Translations under genes and position numbers: made by a program
From: Nymphalis io
Lineage: Eukaryota; Arthropoda; Insecta; Lepidoptera; Nymphalidae
Direction of reading: 5' to 3'
NCBI RefSeq assembly: GCF_905147045.1
Contig: NC_065914.1
Location: forward strand, 1 to 64,000
Length of the DNA: 64,000 nt
Shown: in pieces, positions 31,547-43,754 of the stretch
Numbering within the stretch: position 1 is the first letter of the stretch
How the letters are laid out: the number at the start of each line of letters is the position of its first letter
Notes under the pieces: generated by a model
Database searches by the model: none
What the model saw: only the letters and a program-made list of their open reading frames with translations
What the model was told of the DNA's origin: nothing

Positions 31547-33302
31547 CGTTCAATAACATTAAATTCTTAGTTATACCATGTTTGCCTATCTACCCTTCCG
31601 TGACGCCACGGTGACAGGACTATGATAATCTTATCGTATGTTAAATTGTTACAATAATAACTTATTAAGAAGTTAGTTGACTTAAAGTTTCAAATAAACT
31701 GAAATTTAAATTAAATATTCTTATTTAAATGTAAAATAGCACTATGTACGTGTTAATATTGTATTTAATACACCTTTTACAATTAGTTGAAATGTATATT
31801 TAGTATATTCCAATCGTAGGAGTAAATATAAACTAACTTTATATTTCCATATCCCGTGATATTCGCTAACAGCTCAGCTTAACTACTTTCCCGAATAAAA
31901 CGCAATTTTTTCGCAAAAATAACAGATAATTCAAAATCTCGACCAATGATATCGCGCCAATACAATGTCAGTTGTTAATTTGCCTTTGTCTACTCTTGTG
32001 GCTTTAATACACTAGTTATTTTCTATTTAAATGAAATAACATATTTATATGCATACATATATAACGTAACTGTTTTTAAAATGATAATCACGCCCCAAGG
32101 AACAAATCTTTAGGTTTGTATTTTTTTTTTTTTTTTGTTAATGATAGCTCTTACAATGCCGATGTTACTTTTGCATTCAGCCGCGCTGATATGTAAGACT
32201 CCAATAACAATTGATTATAAATTTAAAACAATAATGTTGTACGATAAAATAATTTTTGTATTTATTTTAAAAAAATCTTAGTATTTTAAAAACACAAACG
32301 TCATGACGCTATTTTGAATTACAATTTTGGCGCCATTAATATAATCACTAACTCAAGAGGTAAACCAAAATTAGCTTTCATATTGTTAGTATTTAAACTT
32401 TGTACATTAAATGATATATCCAGTTCCTGTTTATAAATTGCAATTTTAAGTAATGATACATATTTATATAACATTACGATATCTAACTATCAATGATCGG
32501 ATTATTTAATGCCGATTTTACTTTAGACGATATGACATTGACTTTTTATGATTTGTATTAATTAATATTTTTATAGCTATCTGTGGCATCGATATTAATT
32601 AAACTACAATAATATTAAACATAATTTAATAAAAGCAATTAATGGTTGAATAAGATTTTTTTTAAACAAAGATAATTAGTATCATTTACGTTTTTGGTCT
32701 AAGAAAACGTGTCGCGTTAAAAGTTATTTTTTTAAATAAAAAAACATATTCAAACCTTTACTAACCTGATTATTATATTACACATAACAAATTTAAAAAA
32801 ATTGCAGCATAAAATAATGTTAATTATATATAAATTAAAAAATAAACATCCAGGTATTTAGGTATAAGTTGTAATAACTCGGTCATATTTTTTTGAGAAC
32901 TTCAGGCATTATAAGCACGAACTATTCCCGTCAATCATATTCTGATCAGTTATAAATATAAATGAAATTTCGTCTATTACCTAACTTATGCAATATTAAA
33001 TTTGAATATGTACCAAAACAAAATTATATATTACTATTTTGGTAAATTTTTACAAAATTCAAGCGATTCATCACTGCTTGAAAGTTATATTTTATTCTTA
33101 TTAGGCGCCATTTTGAATATATAAGGAATGGCCTGTGTTTAAGACTCTGCGGCAACATGAATGGAAAAAAATACCGCTAAACTAAATAACAATAATTATT
33201 AAAAGAATTTAAAAATTAAAAGAATAGCAGACCTAACATCAGAAATAGCATTTGAGTGATAACCATCCTCAAGAATATTAAAAAATGCTCTGTTATGTCA
33301 TA

Positions 33303-34606
33303 CTAGCTGGTGCCCGCGACTTCGTCTACGCAGGATTAGTATTTGGAGTAGCTTATATTAGCGTGGCATAGAAAAGAACTAACATTATGACATAAATATT
33401 TTTTGAGTCGCATTTGAAAAATATAACTGCTTGACAATATTTTAACATAAGAAAATTGGCAATATAATAAATATACGGTAATTAGGCACTGCAGAACCCT
33501 GATCATAGGCCTATAGTTATCTAGCTACTGCAGTATGCTCTTATAAACTATATTTAACGATTTTTTTCCTTCAGCATAAACATGCAGATTTTTTGCTTTG
33601 GAAACACGTGAGCAAGCCACATAGAGCTGACCGTGAGAAAAGCATGGCGTGCCTAAATGTATGCCTGCTACCTTTAAGGTTTGCTCCTGCGATTTGTTGA
33701 TCGTCATTGAAAATGCGACTTTTAACGGGAACTGCAGGCGTTCAAAATTGAATGGCAAGTTATTGGGTATGATTGGGATGCGCGGTATAAGAACATTGTC
33801 TCCCTTGGCTTCTCCAGTTAAAATTGTGGCCTTCACAATGTGCCTTCCTAGTTCGGTAACTCGCATTGATATACATCACGTTATTTACAATATTATAAAT
33901 TAACCAAAAAAGGACCAATTACTAACCTACCTACAACCTCTGTAATTTACAAAAAAAAGAAGGAATTCGGTATAATGAACAGGTAAGTAACCTATATCTA
34001 TTAATTTAAATAAAAATGAAGTATCTTATTTAAGTGTAACTCCTAACCAAAAAAAAACTGCCAATACCTAATCTTGGGCCTATATTACTTGAAGTACAAT
34101 CCGTTTTTAAAAAATCGCTATAACCATGAAAATTCGCAAAACGGAGACAACAGTCAACAATGTCTGCCCTCACGCTTCTGCCCGCGTTCGGGTCGCGCAC
34201 TCAGCGATGAGCGCCTTCTTCCCCCACACAAGTGCGTCGCACCGCCCGCCACCGCCGCCGGAGGCAAACCGCGCCGTACCGCTCGCTACACCGCACCCGT
34301 AGTATCGCGCATTTAAACTAAATGATGTCTATCATACATTACATAATTATGTGTAACTAACGTTTATGGCAGCGCACGCCAGAATAGCTCGCAGAAAGGT
34401 AGGTTTTTTCCTAGTTACTTGACATTTAATGTCATATTTTGGACAGCTTACACAATATCTTTATAAATTGTAGCCTATGTGTTATTCTGATGTATAAGCT
34501 ATATTATTGGAAAGTTTAATTGAAATCCATTCAGTAGTTTTTGCGTGAAAGAGTAACAAACATCCATCCACACATACAAACTTTCACGTTTATAATAGTA
34601 GTAGGA
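33303..34606 (-). mobile_element. Helitron, 1.3 kb, inserted between A and T
   Basis: On the minus strand it starts TCCTACTACTATTATAAACG and ends GGCACCAGCTAG, the usual TC...CTRR ends, with host A (33,302) and T (34,607) at the borders. A1 and A3 have the uninterrupted site. A GC-rich hairpin-prone segment lies near the CTAG end. It carries only the C-terminal piece of the helicase, so it is a non-autonomous or decayed copy. The GC-rich stretch 34,150-34,315 is not recognised. Confidence 0.92.
33525..33866 (-). pseudogene. Helitron Rep/helicase, C-terminal fragment
   Basis: 113 codons ending the Pif1-like helicase domain: FPLKVAFSMTINKSQEQTLK (helicase motif V region) and FSHGQLYVACSRV (motif VI). 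In full Helitrons this domain follows a rolling-circle Rep nuclease, and the protein is over 1,000 residues; neither the nuclease nor the other helicase motifs are here. Confidence 0.9.
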
Positions 34607-36554
34607 TTCTGTTTTTTTGAAAAGACCCCATTTTCAAATTCGTATTGTGTTTTTTAAATCTATTAAAATATTAAATATTTTTAAACATAATCATGACACC
34701 ATTTTAAATTTCAATTTTGGCGCGATTAATATTATTGTATTGTTGTATACATATCTTTTGTCGAAGTATTTAAATTTTGTACGTTAAATCTAAATGATTT
34801 TTCTAGTTCCTGTAAGCTGATATAACTTGCTATTTTAAGTTAAATGTACGTATTTATGTAACGGCAAACGTAAGACATTTTTAAGTGACGCCATTTTGAT
34901 ATTCAGAAATATTTATGGGAACAAAATTAATTAAATAATTTGCTGTTTCGTTTTTCATCTGTAAAAACAATTGTAAGTAAATATTTTAATTTATAATTTG
35001 TATGAACTAAAATACCTAAAAAGTAATTCTACTAAAAATGTATATTTATAAGTGTATTTTTTACATTTACTCTATATTTATCATAAAAGTTTTATTTTAT
35101 ATATATTCCACTAAGATTCATTTTAACTTTTATCTTCTTCTTAACGACTTTAAAATTTTCTTACATATCTTATTGTTTATACAATAATAGTTAATTATTA
35201 CATAAATTTTAAGTACGTATTTTATTAGATCTCTTTGCCTCAAAGTATCAATTAATCCGAATTAATTTAATTTGATAAAGTAATGGTGAGCGATGAAATG
35301 ATGGTGTTAAATAATTAATTGTGTATTATCTGTGGCAGTTCGCTTAGATTATTAATTTGAAACGTGTGTTTCTTTAATTTTTTAATTTTGTCAGAGTAAA
35401 CGGCCAGTTTTAATAAAAGTTAGCTTCGTGTCATCGATTTATGAAAATTTTAGGGTGTTATTAGACTAAATTAATCTTTTTATTTAATTATGCTTTGAAT
35501 AAAACGTGTGATTGTGACTTAAAAAATAAAACAATGTTTTTTACTGACTTAGAAAAATGTTATATATTAGCAAAGATTAAAAAAAAATTTAAATCAGTCA
35601 CTCAATATTAAAAAAAAATTAAAACATTTTTTAGCACATCATTAGACTATAATAAAAATAATTAAAGTATGTTGGATTTTTTATTTAAAATCTTTATAAT
35701 TTAAGCTACACTTTGTAAAAAATAAATTGGCAATTATTGTGTCAACCCGCGTTCATAAGAAAATTTCACGACAATGCGCGCTTGCTGAGTTGGTGATAAT
35801 TAATCAAGTAGACTTATAAGTACATTCGAATTATTTCACAAAGGTTTAAAGCTACTAGTTGTGGATATATGCAGATTCTACCAAGAAGAACTGAACCGAA
35901 GAAAGAAACTCAATAGTAAATCTTGTAGCGTTAATCGAATTCCATCATTAGTGATTTTCCATGACTCATTTAGTCATTTTTTTCTGTTTATTTCCATAAT
36001 TTATGTTTGTTTATCCTTATCCAGATCCTAGGTCATCTTTTATTTAAATTTTATTATGAATTAACAAACACACTAGGTTCACATAAACAATATTAATATC
36101 AAAATACTTTATTCAACATTGAAGCATTACACTTGCTTATTGATAGTCAAACTAGAAACTTCCACCGGTTAAAAGTAACACCCAGCCCTGTGTCGAACCA
36201 GTGAAAGAAACTCAGACTATTAGTCTATAAAGTAAATAGTAGTCTTTTTGTAATAAGCAACAAATATATTTTTATCAAGGCAGAATGTTTTGTACACAAC
36301 TAGCATAGATACTGGTAAAAAAAATCAAATTTAGAAATAAATTCGAATGAAGTCTCTGGATCATTTCTTCTTCTTCTTCGAGTGCCACTCCGACTAGCGA
36401 AGGTTGGCAGTCAGCTTTAAATACTCCTTCTTGTTCTTCGCGAGGCGAAAGAGTTCGACAGCACTCGCGATTCCCGTCCATTCACGGATGTTGCACAGCC
36501 AAGACTTTTTTCTGCGCCCAACAGCTCTCCTTCCGGCAACTTTTCCCATCATAA

Positions 36555-37484
36555 TCAGTTGCATAAGTTCATATCTTTCATGCCTAAGCACGTGTCCGAG
36601 ATATGCAATTTTCTCTTCTTGACAGTCTCCAAAAGTTGCCGTTTTTGGTTGACGCGTCGCAGAACTTCCACGTTCGAGACCTTTTGAGTCCAACTAATGG
36701 CCAACATACGTCTATAAGCCCACATCTCGAAAGCTTCTATACGTTTTTTGAGATCTTCTTTAATTGTCCACGCCTCGCATCCGTAAAGAAGTATAGGCCA
36801 GATGTAACAATGTAGGAGTCGTATGCGCACAGGGATCTTAAGTCTGCGATTGCAGAGTACTTTTTTCAACGTGTAGAAGGTACTTCGAGCTATTTCGATG
36901 CGAGTCTTTACCTCCTGTTCACAGCTCCAGGTGTCATTAAGCCATGTCCCCAGATATTTGTACTTGCGCACCCTCTCAATTTTTTGGCCTGCTACAATGA
37001 TAGCAATGTCATCGAAGCTATGTTTAGATAACACCATGATCTTCGTTTTTGATAGGTTCATCCTCAGACCAGCGTTTTCACTGCACTCATTAAAACGGCT
37101 CATAATTAATTGCAGCTCTTCAGGAGATGATGCTATTAGGACTGTATCGTCAGCGTATCTGATGTTGTTAATATACCGGCCATTTATTTTGACTCCACAT
37201 TCTCGGCCTTCAATTGCTTCTGCTATTATTTGTTCCGAGTATAAATTAAATAGCGTGGGTGATAATATACAGCCCTGTCGGACTCCTCTCTTTATTTCTA
37301 CCTCATCAGTCTCCTCATTGTCAACTCGTACAGTAGCCTTCTGGTTCCAATACAGATTCTGGATAATACGTACATCTTTGTCATCTAAGCCGATATCATG
37401 TAATATTGCAATTAGACGGACATGCAGTACTCTGTCAAAGGCTTTTTCGTAATCGATGAAACAAAGGAAAACGTCTTGTTGCAT
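36555..37484 (-). pseudogene. LINE reverse transcriptase core (unit 2 copy)
   Basis: 309-codon stretch with DYEKAFD near the start, GVRQGCILSP and YADD. The upstream RT piece (37,435-37,752) is in another frame, with PKDWL where unit 1 has a stop. The C-terminal piece (36,394-36,693) is in a third frame. Confidence 0.86.
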
Positions 37485-38223
37485 GTCTGCATTTTTGTAC
37501 GAGAACCTGCATTGCGAAAAGAGCCTCTCTCGTGCCCACTCTTATTCGAAAACCAAACTGACTATCTGCGAGGTGTTCGTCGCGTTTAGCTCTTATTCGC
37601 TCGTGGATGATATTCAGAAATAGTTTCAATACTTGGCTCATAAGGCTAATCGTTCGAAACTCTTCGCACCTTCTTGCGTTGGTCTTCTTAGGAAGCGTAA
37701 TAAAAGTTGAGGTTAGCCAGTCTTTGGGTAAGTGGCCAGAGTCGTATACCAAGTTATAGAATTTAACCAGGAAGTTAATATTTTCGTCTTCAATAAGTTT
37801 GAGTACCTCTATGGGAACATTATCCGGTCCGGTTGATTTTCCCGTTTTAGCTTTTTTAAGAGCGTTTGTGACTTCATTGACTTGATGACTTCATTTTTCA
37901 GGATAGGATATCCCTCATTTGGATCACAATTTACCGCTATGCTTCGGAAATCGTCGGTATATTGATGAAATGTATTGTTCCCATAGGTGTTTTTTTCCTG
38001 ATATATCTAATATGGGAATATTATTTTCATCCGTAAGTTGGTGAGTCGTCTTTTTGTGTCCTACCAAAGATTTTATTTCCTTATGCAGGTTAAATGCATC
38101 ATGTTTAGCATAAAGGTCCTCCGCAAAATCACACTTGCACTGATACCAAGCATCTCTAGCATAACGAACTTCACGCAGAATTTTCTTATCAATCTCAGTA
38201 TACTTGCTATTGTCGGAATTCTT

Positions 38224-38934
38224 TTAGATTCTCCTTTCTTCGATAAGATCATATATTTTTTCTGTCATCCAACTCTGTTTAGGAATCCAATCTCTTTTCA
38301 AGTGTGTCTTATTGATGTTTAATATTTTGTTCTTCATTGAACACCACTCTTCCTCCACCGTACGCATTATCCCAGGTTTCTCATCTGCTGCCCACTCGTT
38401 TATTTCTTTCGCCACTTTATCTTGGATGTTAAGTTCTTTAAGTTTCCTCACGTCTATTGCGTGGTACTGTGTTCTCTTCTTTAGTTGTTTGAGTCTACAT
38501 GATATTAACATGGATCGGTTTGATTTTGGTACTAAGTTAACAGGTGTATTAATGTATTTTGTGTTTATGATTACTCCCACTCCATACTTGTTGGAGCTAT
38601 CCTCGGAACCAGAGTAATACATGGTGTAATTATTATCTATTTGGTGTTTACCTTTGCCTATCCATCTAATCTCACTTAGTCCCATGATGTTAATCTTCAT
38701 TCGTTGCATTTCTTTGCAGACATTGTAGACTTTTTCAGGACTCTTCAAGCTTCTGACGTTCCACGTTCCTATCTTCATTTGTTGTTTTTTCCACCTGGAG
38801 ATTCTTAGCACCCCTGTCCCATCTAAGGGACGCCAGGAACTCGGGGCCATTTCTTTCTTAGACTTTTCCATAAAGCTGTTGATAACTAGGGAATAATAGT
38901 GCAGTGGTTTCCCCTTGCCTTCTGCACCAGACAT
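38224..38934 (-). pseudogene. LINE endonuclease remnant with leader (unit 2 copy)
   Basis: 236 codons. The MKIGTWNVRSL start lies about 50 codons into the frame; LSEIRW follows. As in unit 1, the frame jumps from the first third of the endonuclease to the linker. A frameshift near 38,225 separates it from the rest. Confidence 0.85.
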
Positions 38935-40008
38935 TTTAGAGGTTACTTGTACCTCAAGGTCGCTGTTTCCCTTTTTCCAATCATGGTGCGTATGGTTATA
39001 CCGCCATTGATCGGTCGCCAGAGCCTCGTCTGTTATCTAGCAGGGAGCACCACGTGCAGGTGAGGTTGGCAATTGGGTCGGTTTAGATGGTAGTTCCGTT
39101 CCCCCCTTACCCCCCTTTCTTATAAAATAATATAAAATTTATAAACATATTTTATAGTAAACATACAAAAAGATTTTTTTAAATTTAACTTTTTCTAATC
39201 TGTTATGACTAATAAAAACATTAAAATGCCTTATCGGTTATCTGTTGTGATTATTTTGATAATGAAATTTGTCATTCATGTTATGTTATTGTATTCAAAA
39301 GGAATGTTACTTATCTGTTCCCAAGTCACTTTCTGTGTGTTTTTTTTAAATATATATATCGAGCAGGCATAGTGAAATACATATAACACTACCTTAAACA
39401 ATAATGACTGTTTCAAACCTAAACAAGCATCGGTGAATTTTCATGTGATTAGTTTGCGTTTAAAAATATCGTGAGACAGCCTGCATTTATAATTATCAAA
39501 TTTCACTGAAATTCTGCTAAACAATCCACTGTGTATTATCCAAAAAGGTAGAACAGACCTTAACCAGCCAGCTTACTCGTACTTCCTAAAAATAACATAA
39601 AATAATTTTGAATTACATTGCTTGTTCGACTCTGTTACATATAATGACATTTTCGGAACATCCAGAATAAATACAGAAATTGGCAATATACCACTTCAAT
39701 AAAAAAAAAAAATAACCAATGCCAGAAATGAAAATATGGTGTGTTGCCAAAACAATTTATAAAGCTTTTATTTTACAATAATACTATAATTATGAAATCG
39801 ATTTTCAATATTTATTTGCTAAAATAAAACTTCAAAATATACAAGCGCTGTCCCGCAGTTTTATTCGCATTCTATCCAATTGAAGTTAAACAAAATGACG
39901 CCCTGTATTCGAGCCTTTTATGAGACTAATTTGTTTATAAAAAAAGGAATGTGAATAAAACCTCGGGCGGAACTAATTTGAAGCCTAGCAGAAGTATTTA
40001 TATTATAT

Positions 40009-40222
40009 GACGAGCCGTTTGCCCAGGACAGACATTTGTGTGCATGAACATGTCTGTTTGTCGTGAGTCTGGGTGTAATTATCTATATAAGTATAGATTT
40101 ACAAAAGAAAAGTAGTATATGTAGTATATCAGTTGTCTGGTTTCCATGGCACAAGATCTGCTTAATTTGGGATCAGATGGCCGTGTGTGAATAAAGTCCC
40201 AGGATATTATTATTATTATTAT
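40009..40222 (+). mobile_element. SINE-B with a 53-bp internal deletion
   Basis: Its left flank is identical to that of the chimeric SINE at 12,712. The head is interrupted: GACGAGCCGTTTG continues directly into CCCAGGACAGACATTTG. Its variants ATTATCTATATAAG and AAGATCTGCTTAATTTGG distinguish it from the SINEs at 45,966 and 47,136. Confidence 0.85.
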
Positions 40223-40421
40223 ACATAGAGCTATACAATAAATATTAGTTGGCGGTTCTGTGGTCGCGTTATCGTATGTCTATTGTATGAGCAAATAAAT
40301 ATTCGCTTTCAAATTGAGTTCCAATTTTAAATTAAGGCTTAGTTTGTTTTAATTTTTGTTATTTTCAACGTTAGGTAGTAATTATTAATATAAAACAATA
40401 TACTTATATTTAATTCTCGAT
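40223..40421. other. Unit 2-specific spacer
   Basis: Start of the roughly 5-kb stretch that unit 1 lacks. AT-rich, no gene or named repeat seen. Confidence 0.5.
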
Positions 40422-40724
40422 GTCACCGCTTAACTGTGACATCAATTCCATCGCGAACAAAGAAATTTGGCAACTCCTTTCTTTGTCGCACTTCCAAAAA
40501 ATGGAATTCCTTACCAGCTCACGTGTTCCCCTCCTCTTACAACCCGGGTTCCTTCAAACGAGGCGTGAAGAGGCATCTTGAGGGCCGGCAAGGCGAAGGC
40601 GGCTAGTGCAGAACGTTTTCCCCGTCTGTACTGGCCGTCGTCGTGTTTGAACTCTACTACCACTTACCATCAGGTGGAGTAGAGTCATTTGCCCTCCCGG
40701 CGAATATAAAAAAAAAAAAAAAAA
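40422..40724 (+). mobile_element. Jockey/CR1-like LINE, 3' end fragment
   Basis: 5'-truncated copy of the last 300 bp (RT C-terminus remnant, TTGCCCTCCCGGCGAATAT and poly(A)). Same family as 21,437-25,075. Confidence 0.87.
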
Positions 40725-41506
40725 TTCGTGTCGTTTCGTCTCGGTAGAATCCACACGTGAGTCCAATGAAATTATGCCACTTCACTATATCAGATTATAT
40801 AGACTTTAGATAAAACAGTTCAGTGCCTTCTTCTCCTCTGTTAAAGGATTCTTTTTTTTGAGCTTTAGTGTTATTCATAAAAAAAAAATTAAAGAGTAGA
40901 AAAAATTACGGTCGAAATATGCAAATTCATATATGTCTACAGAACTTGTACCTATGTAAGTATGTTTATAGATGTAGTAAGGGCTAGCTAATGTCGATAA
41001 TATTAGTATATATGTTATTTTAAAGTTGCCGTCGTGATTTTTCTTTAATACAATGATTATAAGAAAAAACTATGACAGGTTTTTTTTTGACGTCAAAGAA
41101 AATGACGCCCTGAATTCGAGCATTTTACAAGATACAAAAAAAAGACAAGTATCTACTGCTGCTTTAAGCTTTAAGGTCTTATATCCCTCTATGAAGGTTA
41201 GGAGCTGTCTCAGGTTACTGCATTACCCTCGTGGTTAGAAGCGCGTTATTATATAAATTACTAACTCCGTAATATTTTAAGGGCTTAAATAAAATATTTT
41301 TACGGAAGGACAGACAAAAAAAATTACTTATTTTTGAGTCAGAAATCTTCGCAGTTTTACACAAAAGACCTCACCAAAACTCATACACAATCGAATGATT
41401 AGTTCAAGAACGTTTACATAACGACAAACATACTTACAAACATTCCTTTTCATTTATTAATATGCTTAATGTTATTATGTATATTAGTAGTTTTATTCAA
41501 AACATA
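40725..41506. other. Intergenic or intron DNA, nothing recognised
   Basis: AT-rich with short frames only. A 20-bp stretch AATGACGCCCTGAATTCGAG near 41,101 also occurs near 12,598, suggesting a small dispersed repeat. Confidence 0.5.
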
Positions 41507-41820
41507 GAGCCGAGATGGCCCAGTGGTAACAACGCGTGAATCTTAACCGATGATCGTGGGTTCAAACCCGGCCAAGCACCACTGAATTTTCATGTGCTTA
41601 ATTTGTGATTATAATTCATCTCTTGCTTTACGGTGAAGGAAAACATCGTGAGGAAATCTGCATGTATCTGATTACACTGAAATTCTGCCACATGTGTATT
41701 CCACCAACCGGCATCGGAGCAGCGTTGTGGAATAAGCTGCAAACCTTCTCCTCAAAAAGAGGAGAGGAGGACTTTAGCCCAGCAGTGGGACATTCACAGG
41801 CTGTTACGGATTCAAAGTAT
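41507..41820 (+). mobile_element. SINE-A copy, full length
   Basis: Head GAGCCGAGATGGCCCAGTGG, B-box-like GGTTCAAACCCGG, the standard body, and end TTAGCCCAGCAGTGGGACAT. Same family as 25,672. Confidence 0.87.
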
Positions 41821-41944
41821 GCTAATTTTATTTTTATCGTGTCAGTGAACTCTATTTAAATTTATTTATAATAAGAAAATTCACGATTGTCACGTTAAGA
41901 GTCTAAATTTAAAGAGGGTGACACTGCGAAGTACATCTATTTAT

Positions 41945-42127
41945 ATAATAATAGTTTTCACCCGCAGCTTGATCCATGTTTGAGGGACTGAGACAGATAT
42001 ATCCTTTGTCCTTTTCTGTTACAATGTCAACATTTTTTCGTTCATGATAATCGGTCGAGAAGTTAAAACGTAAAAGCGTAACAAAGAAACAAACACCCTT
42101 TCACATTCATAATATTAGTAAGGATTC
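41945..42127 (-). mobile_element. Helitron-like fragment
   Basis: The minus strand begins TCCTTACTAATATTATGAAT, like a lepidopteran Helitron 5' end, and the left side reads as a degenerate Helitron 3' end (GGGTGAAAACTAT). There is no intact CTAG terminus. Confidence 0.5.
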
Positions 42128-42130
42128 TTT

Positions 42131-42345
42131 TGACCCTGTTGGTCTAGAAGCGATATATAAGGCCGCTGATCTCGAGGTCCTCAGTTCAATCCCCGGGTGG
42201 GGCTGATAGAAAGTTATTGGGTTATTCTTTTGAAAATTCTCAATAGCAGCTCGGAGTTTGGATGTTAGATGTGTGTTCATACCCGTGCCTCGGAAAGCAC
42301 GTAAAGCCGTTGGCCAAGCGCTTGGACTCCCTTCGGTTGTTGTTG
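42131..42345 (+). mobile_element. SINE-D copy, diverged
   Basis: tRNA-like head (TTGGTCTAGAAGC; CAGTTCAATCCCCGGG) and body with GTGCCTCGGAAAGCACGTAA. It is a relative of the better copy at 57,249-57,610. Confidence 0.75.
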
Positions 42346-42388
42346 TATTGTTGAAACGTAAGCAATGAAGTTCTGAACAAAAATATCA

Positions 42389-42496
42389 TCTATACTTAAT
42401 ATTATAAATGCGAAAGTAACTGTATGTCTGTTACGCTTTCACGGCTTAACCACCCCCCTATAACACGCGTGCGAAACTGCGAGTGTAGAATACTAG
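42389..42496 (+). mobile_element. 108-bp mini-Helitron
   Basis: Starts TCTATACTTAATATTATAAA and ends ATACTAG, with A before it (42,388) and T after it (42,497), as Helitron insertions require. No coding capacity. Confidence 0.72.
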
Positions 42497-42717
42497 TTGT
42501 ATTCTAAAAGCAAAACAAAAATAAGCTTAATAAACATAACTAAATCTAAAAGTATAAGTAAGACATTCTAAAATAATTGTCTAACCATAAATCAATAAAA
42601 TAACAAATAAAAAGCAAAAATCCACGCGAGTCTTGGTTCCAAAATGTCTTATACCATTCTAATCGCGCGCGGATTATACATATTTCTTCATTTGTTTAAT
42701 ATTTAAATTTCATTATT

Positions 42718-42979
42718 GACGGGCCGGTTGGCGTGGTTGGTAGACACTTACCTTTCACGCCGAAGGTTGTTGGTTCGATTCCCACCAGGACAGATATTCG
42801 TGTGCATGAACATGTCTGTTTGTCCCTAGTCTGGGTGTAATTATCTATATAAGTATGTATTTACAAAAGAAAAGTAGTATATGTAGTATATCTGTTGTCT
42901 GATTTCCGTAGTACGAGCTCTGCTTAGTTTGGGATCAGATGGCCGTGTGTGAATAATGTCCCAGGATATTATTATTATT
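42718..42979 (+). mobile_element. SINE-B copy just upstream of exon A
   Basis: Full-length copy: GGCCGGTTGGCGTGGTTGGT head, GGTTCGATTCCCACC, the standard body and an (ATT)n tail. It ends 30 bp before the exon A acceptor. Confidence 0.87.
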
Positions 42980-43009
42980 CGAACAATAATGGGTAATCTA
43001 ATTTTTCAG

Positions 43010-43133
43010 ACAAAAATGGACTCGTTCTTCAGCCTCTTCGATCCGTCAGATGGCAATACGAACAGACAGAATAATAAGAAAAAACATAAAAACGATCAAG
43101 AGAACGGCAGGAAGAACCCAGACGCACCCAAGG
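43010..43133 (+). pseudogene. GTPBP2-like: GTPBP2-like copy 2, exon A (start-codon exon)
   Basis: After AATTTTTCAG. ATG at 43,016, then MDSFFSLFDPSDGNTNRQNN and a Lys/Asn-rich stretch, up to an AAGG|GTATGT donor. The MDS...LF start resembles the N-terminus of vertebrate GTPBP2. This donor leaves phase 1, which does not fit the open frame of exon B; a weaker GTACAC donor at 43,138 would fit. Exon A is not found in unit 1. Confidence 0.65.
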
Positions 43134-43660
43134 GTATGTACACACCTTTGTATATATGTAATAAGTTTATTTATTGAAATAAAAACTAAAGTCGTTGCTA
43201 TGTTAAGCGAAATTTATTCTTTTTTATATCATATCACAAATTACTTCTGCAAACAAAGTATGAGTACAAATTATAATTATTTACTAACCCATAAAAAGAA
43301 ACAACATTAAAAGCTATTGCTTCAAATATTTTTTTACAATCTGAATTGTTTCTTTTTTTAAAAAAACGTCGTTAACTTTTTATTATATTAAGCCAGTGTG
43401 AATTTCTCTAATTATAGAATGACACATGACATAATGCAAAGTGTTGCCACAACAGATAATACTTGGATGTATTAAGTCGAAGTTAATGCACGTGCAATTT
43501 AAATTTAATGAAGAGCCCAAAGAGCTTCATTTACATATATATAACATACTGGCATATAAACGCACAGCTCAAACTATTGCGACATGAAAATTTGCATACG
43601 GGTTCCTTTTACGCAATAGGTTAGCACTTAGGAAGGATTTTTGAAAATTTAACCCTACAG

Positions 43661-43754
43661 AAGGAACTCGGGCAGAAAGAACAGAAGAAAGAAGAACAAA
43701 GTATCGCCAGCGAAGGACGTCCTAACAACAGCATGGCAGAGTTCATCACAAGAA
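43661..43754 (+). pseudogene. GTPBP2-like: GTPBP2-like copy 2, exon B, left part
   Basis: Follows TTAACCCTACAG. Lys/Arg- and Gln-rich coding-like sequence that stops at a LINE insertion. Its last seven bases, ACAAGAA (43,748-43,754), recur at 44,393-44,399 after the LINE. If one copy of this duplication is ignored, one frame runs through into the right part. Confidence 0.65.

Larger units (their letters stand above)
31557..35944 (+). repeat. A-block copy A2 (split by a Helitron)
   Basis: Second copy of the AT-rich block, starting at the stretch around 31,557 and running to the GAATTCCAT landmark near 35,937-35,945. It extends about 140 bp further left than A1. It has no BEL insertion: the intact target reads through at about 33,024-33,046. 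A Helitron interrupts it at 33,303-34,606. Confidence 0.8.
36365..39115 (-). mobile_element. Antisense RTE-like LINE, decayed, unit 2
   Basis: Same insertion as at 9,128-11,820, with the same (GAA)n tail, endonuclease deletion and flanks. It has more frameshifts in RT (frames 36,394-36,693, 36,555-37,484 and 37,435-37,752). It keeps a 30-bp piece of leader near 38,803 that the unit 1 copy lacks. Confidence 0.88.

Noticed and set aside
31590..31625. GTGACAGGAC near the start of A-blocks, the same ten bases as in the BEL primer site
   Set aside because: A ten-base match without an adjacent LTR end is not enough to call the A-block an LTR element.
34074..34316. 80-codon frame in the GC-rich part of the Helitron
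   Set aside because: Low-complexity Pro/Ala/Arg-rich reading of a GC-rich patch; no recognisable protein family.
43010..43137. A firm exon A to exon B junction
   Set aside because: The strong donor at 43,134 leaves phase 1, which hits a stop in exon B; only a weak donor at 43,138 keeps the frame, so I left it open.
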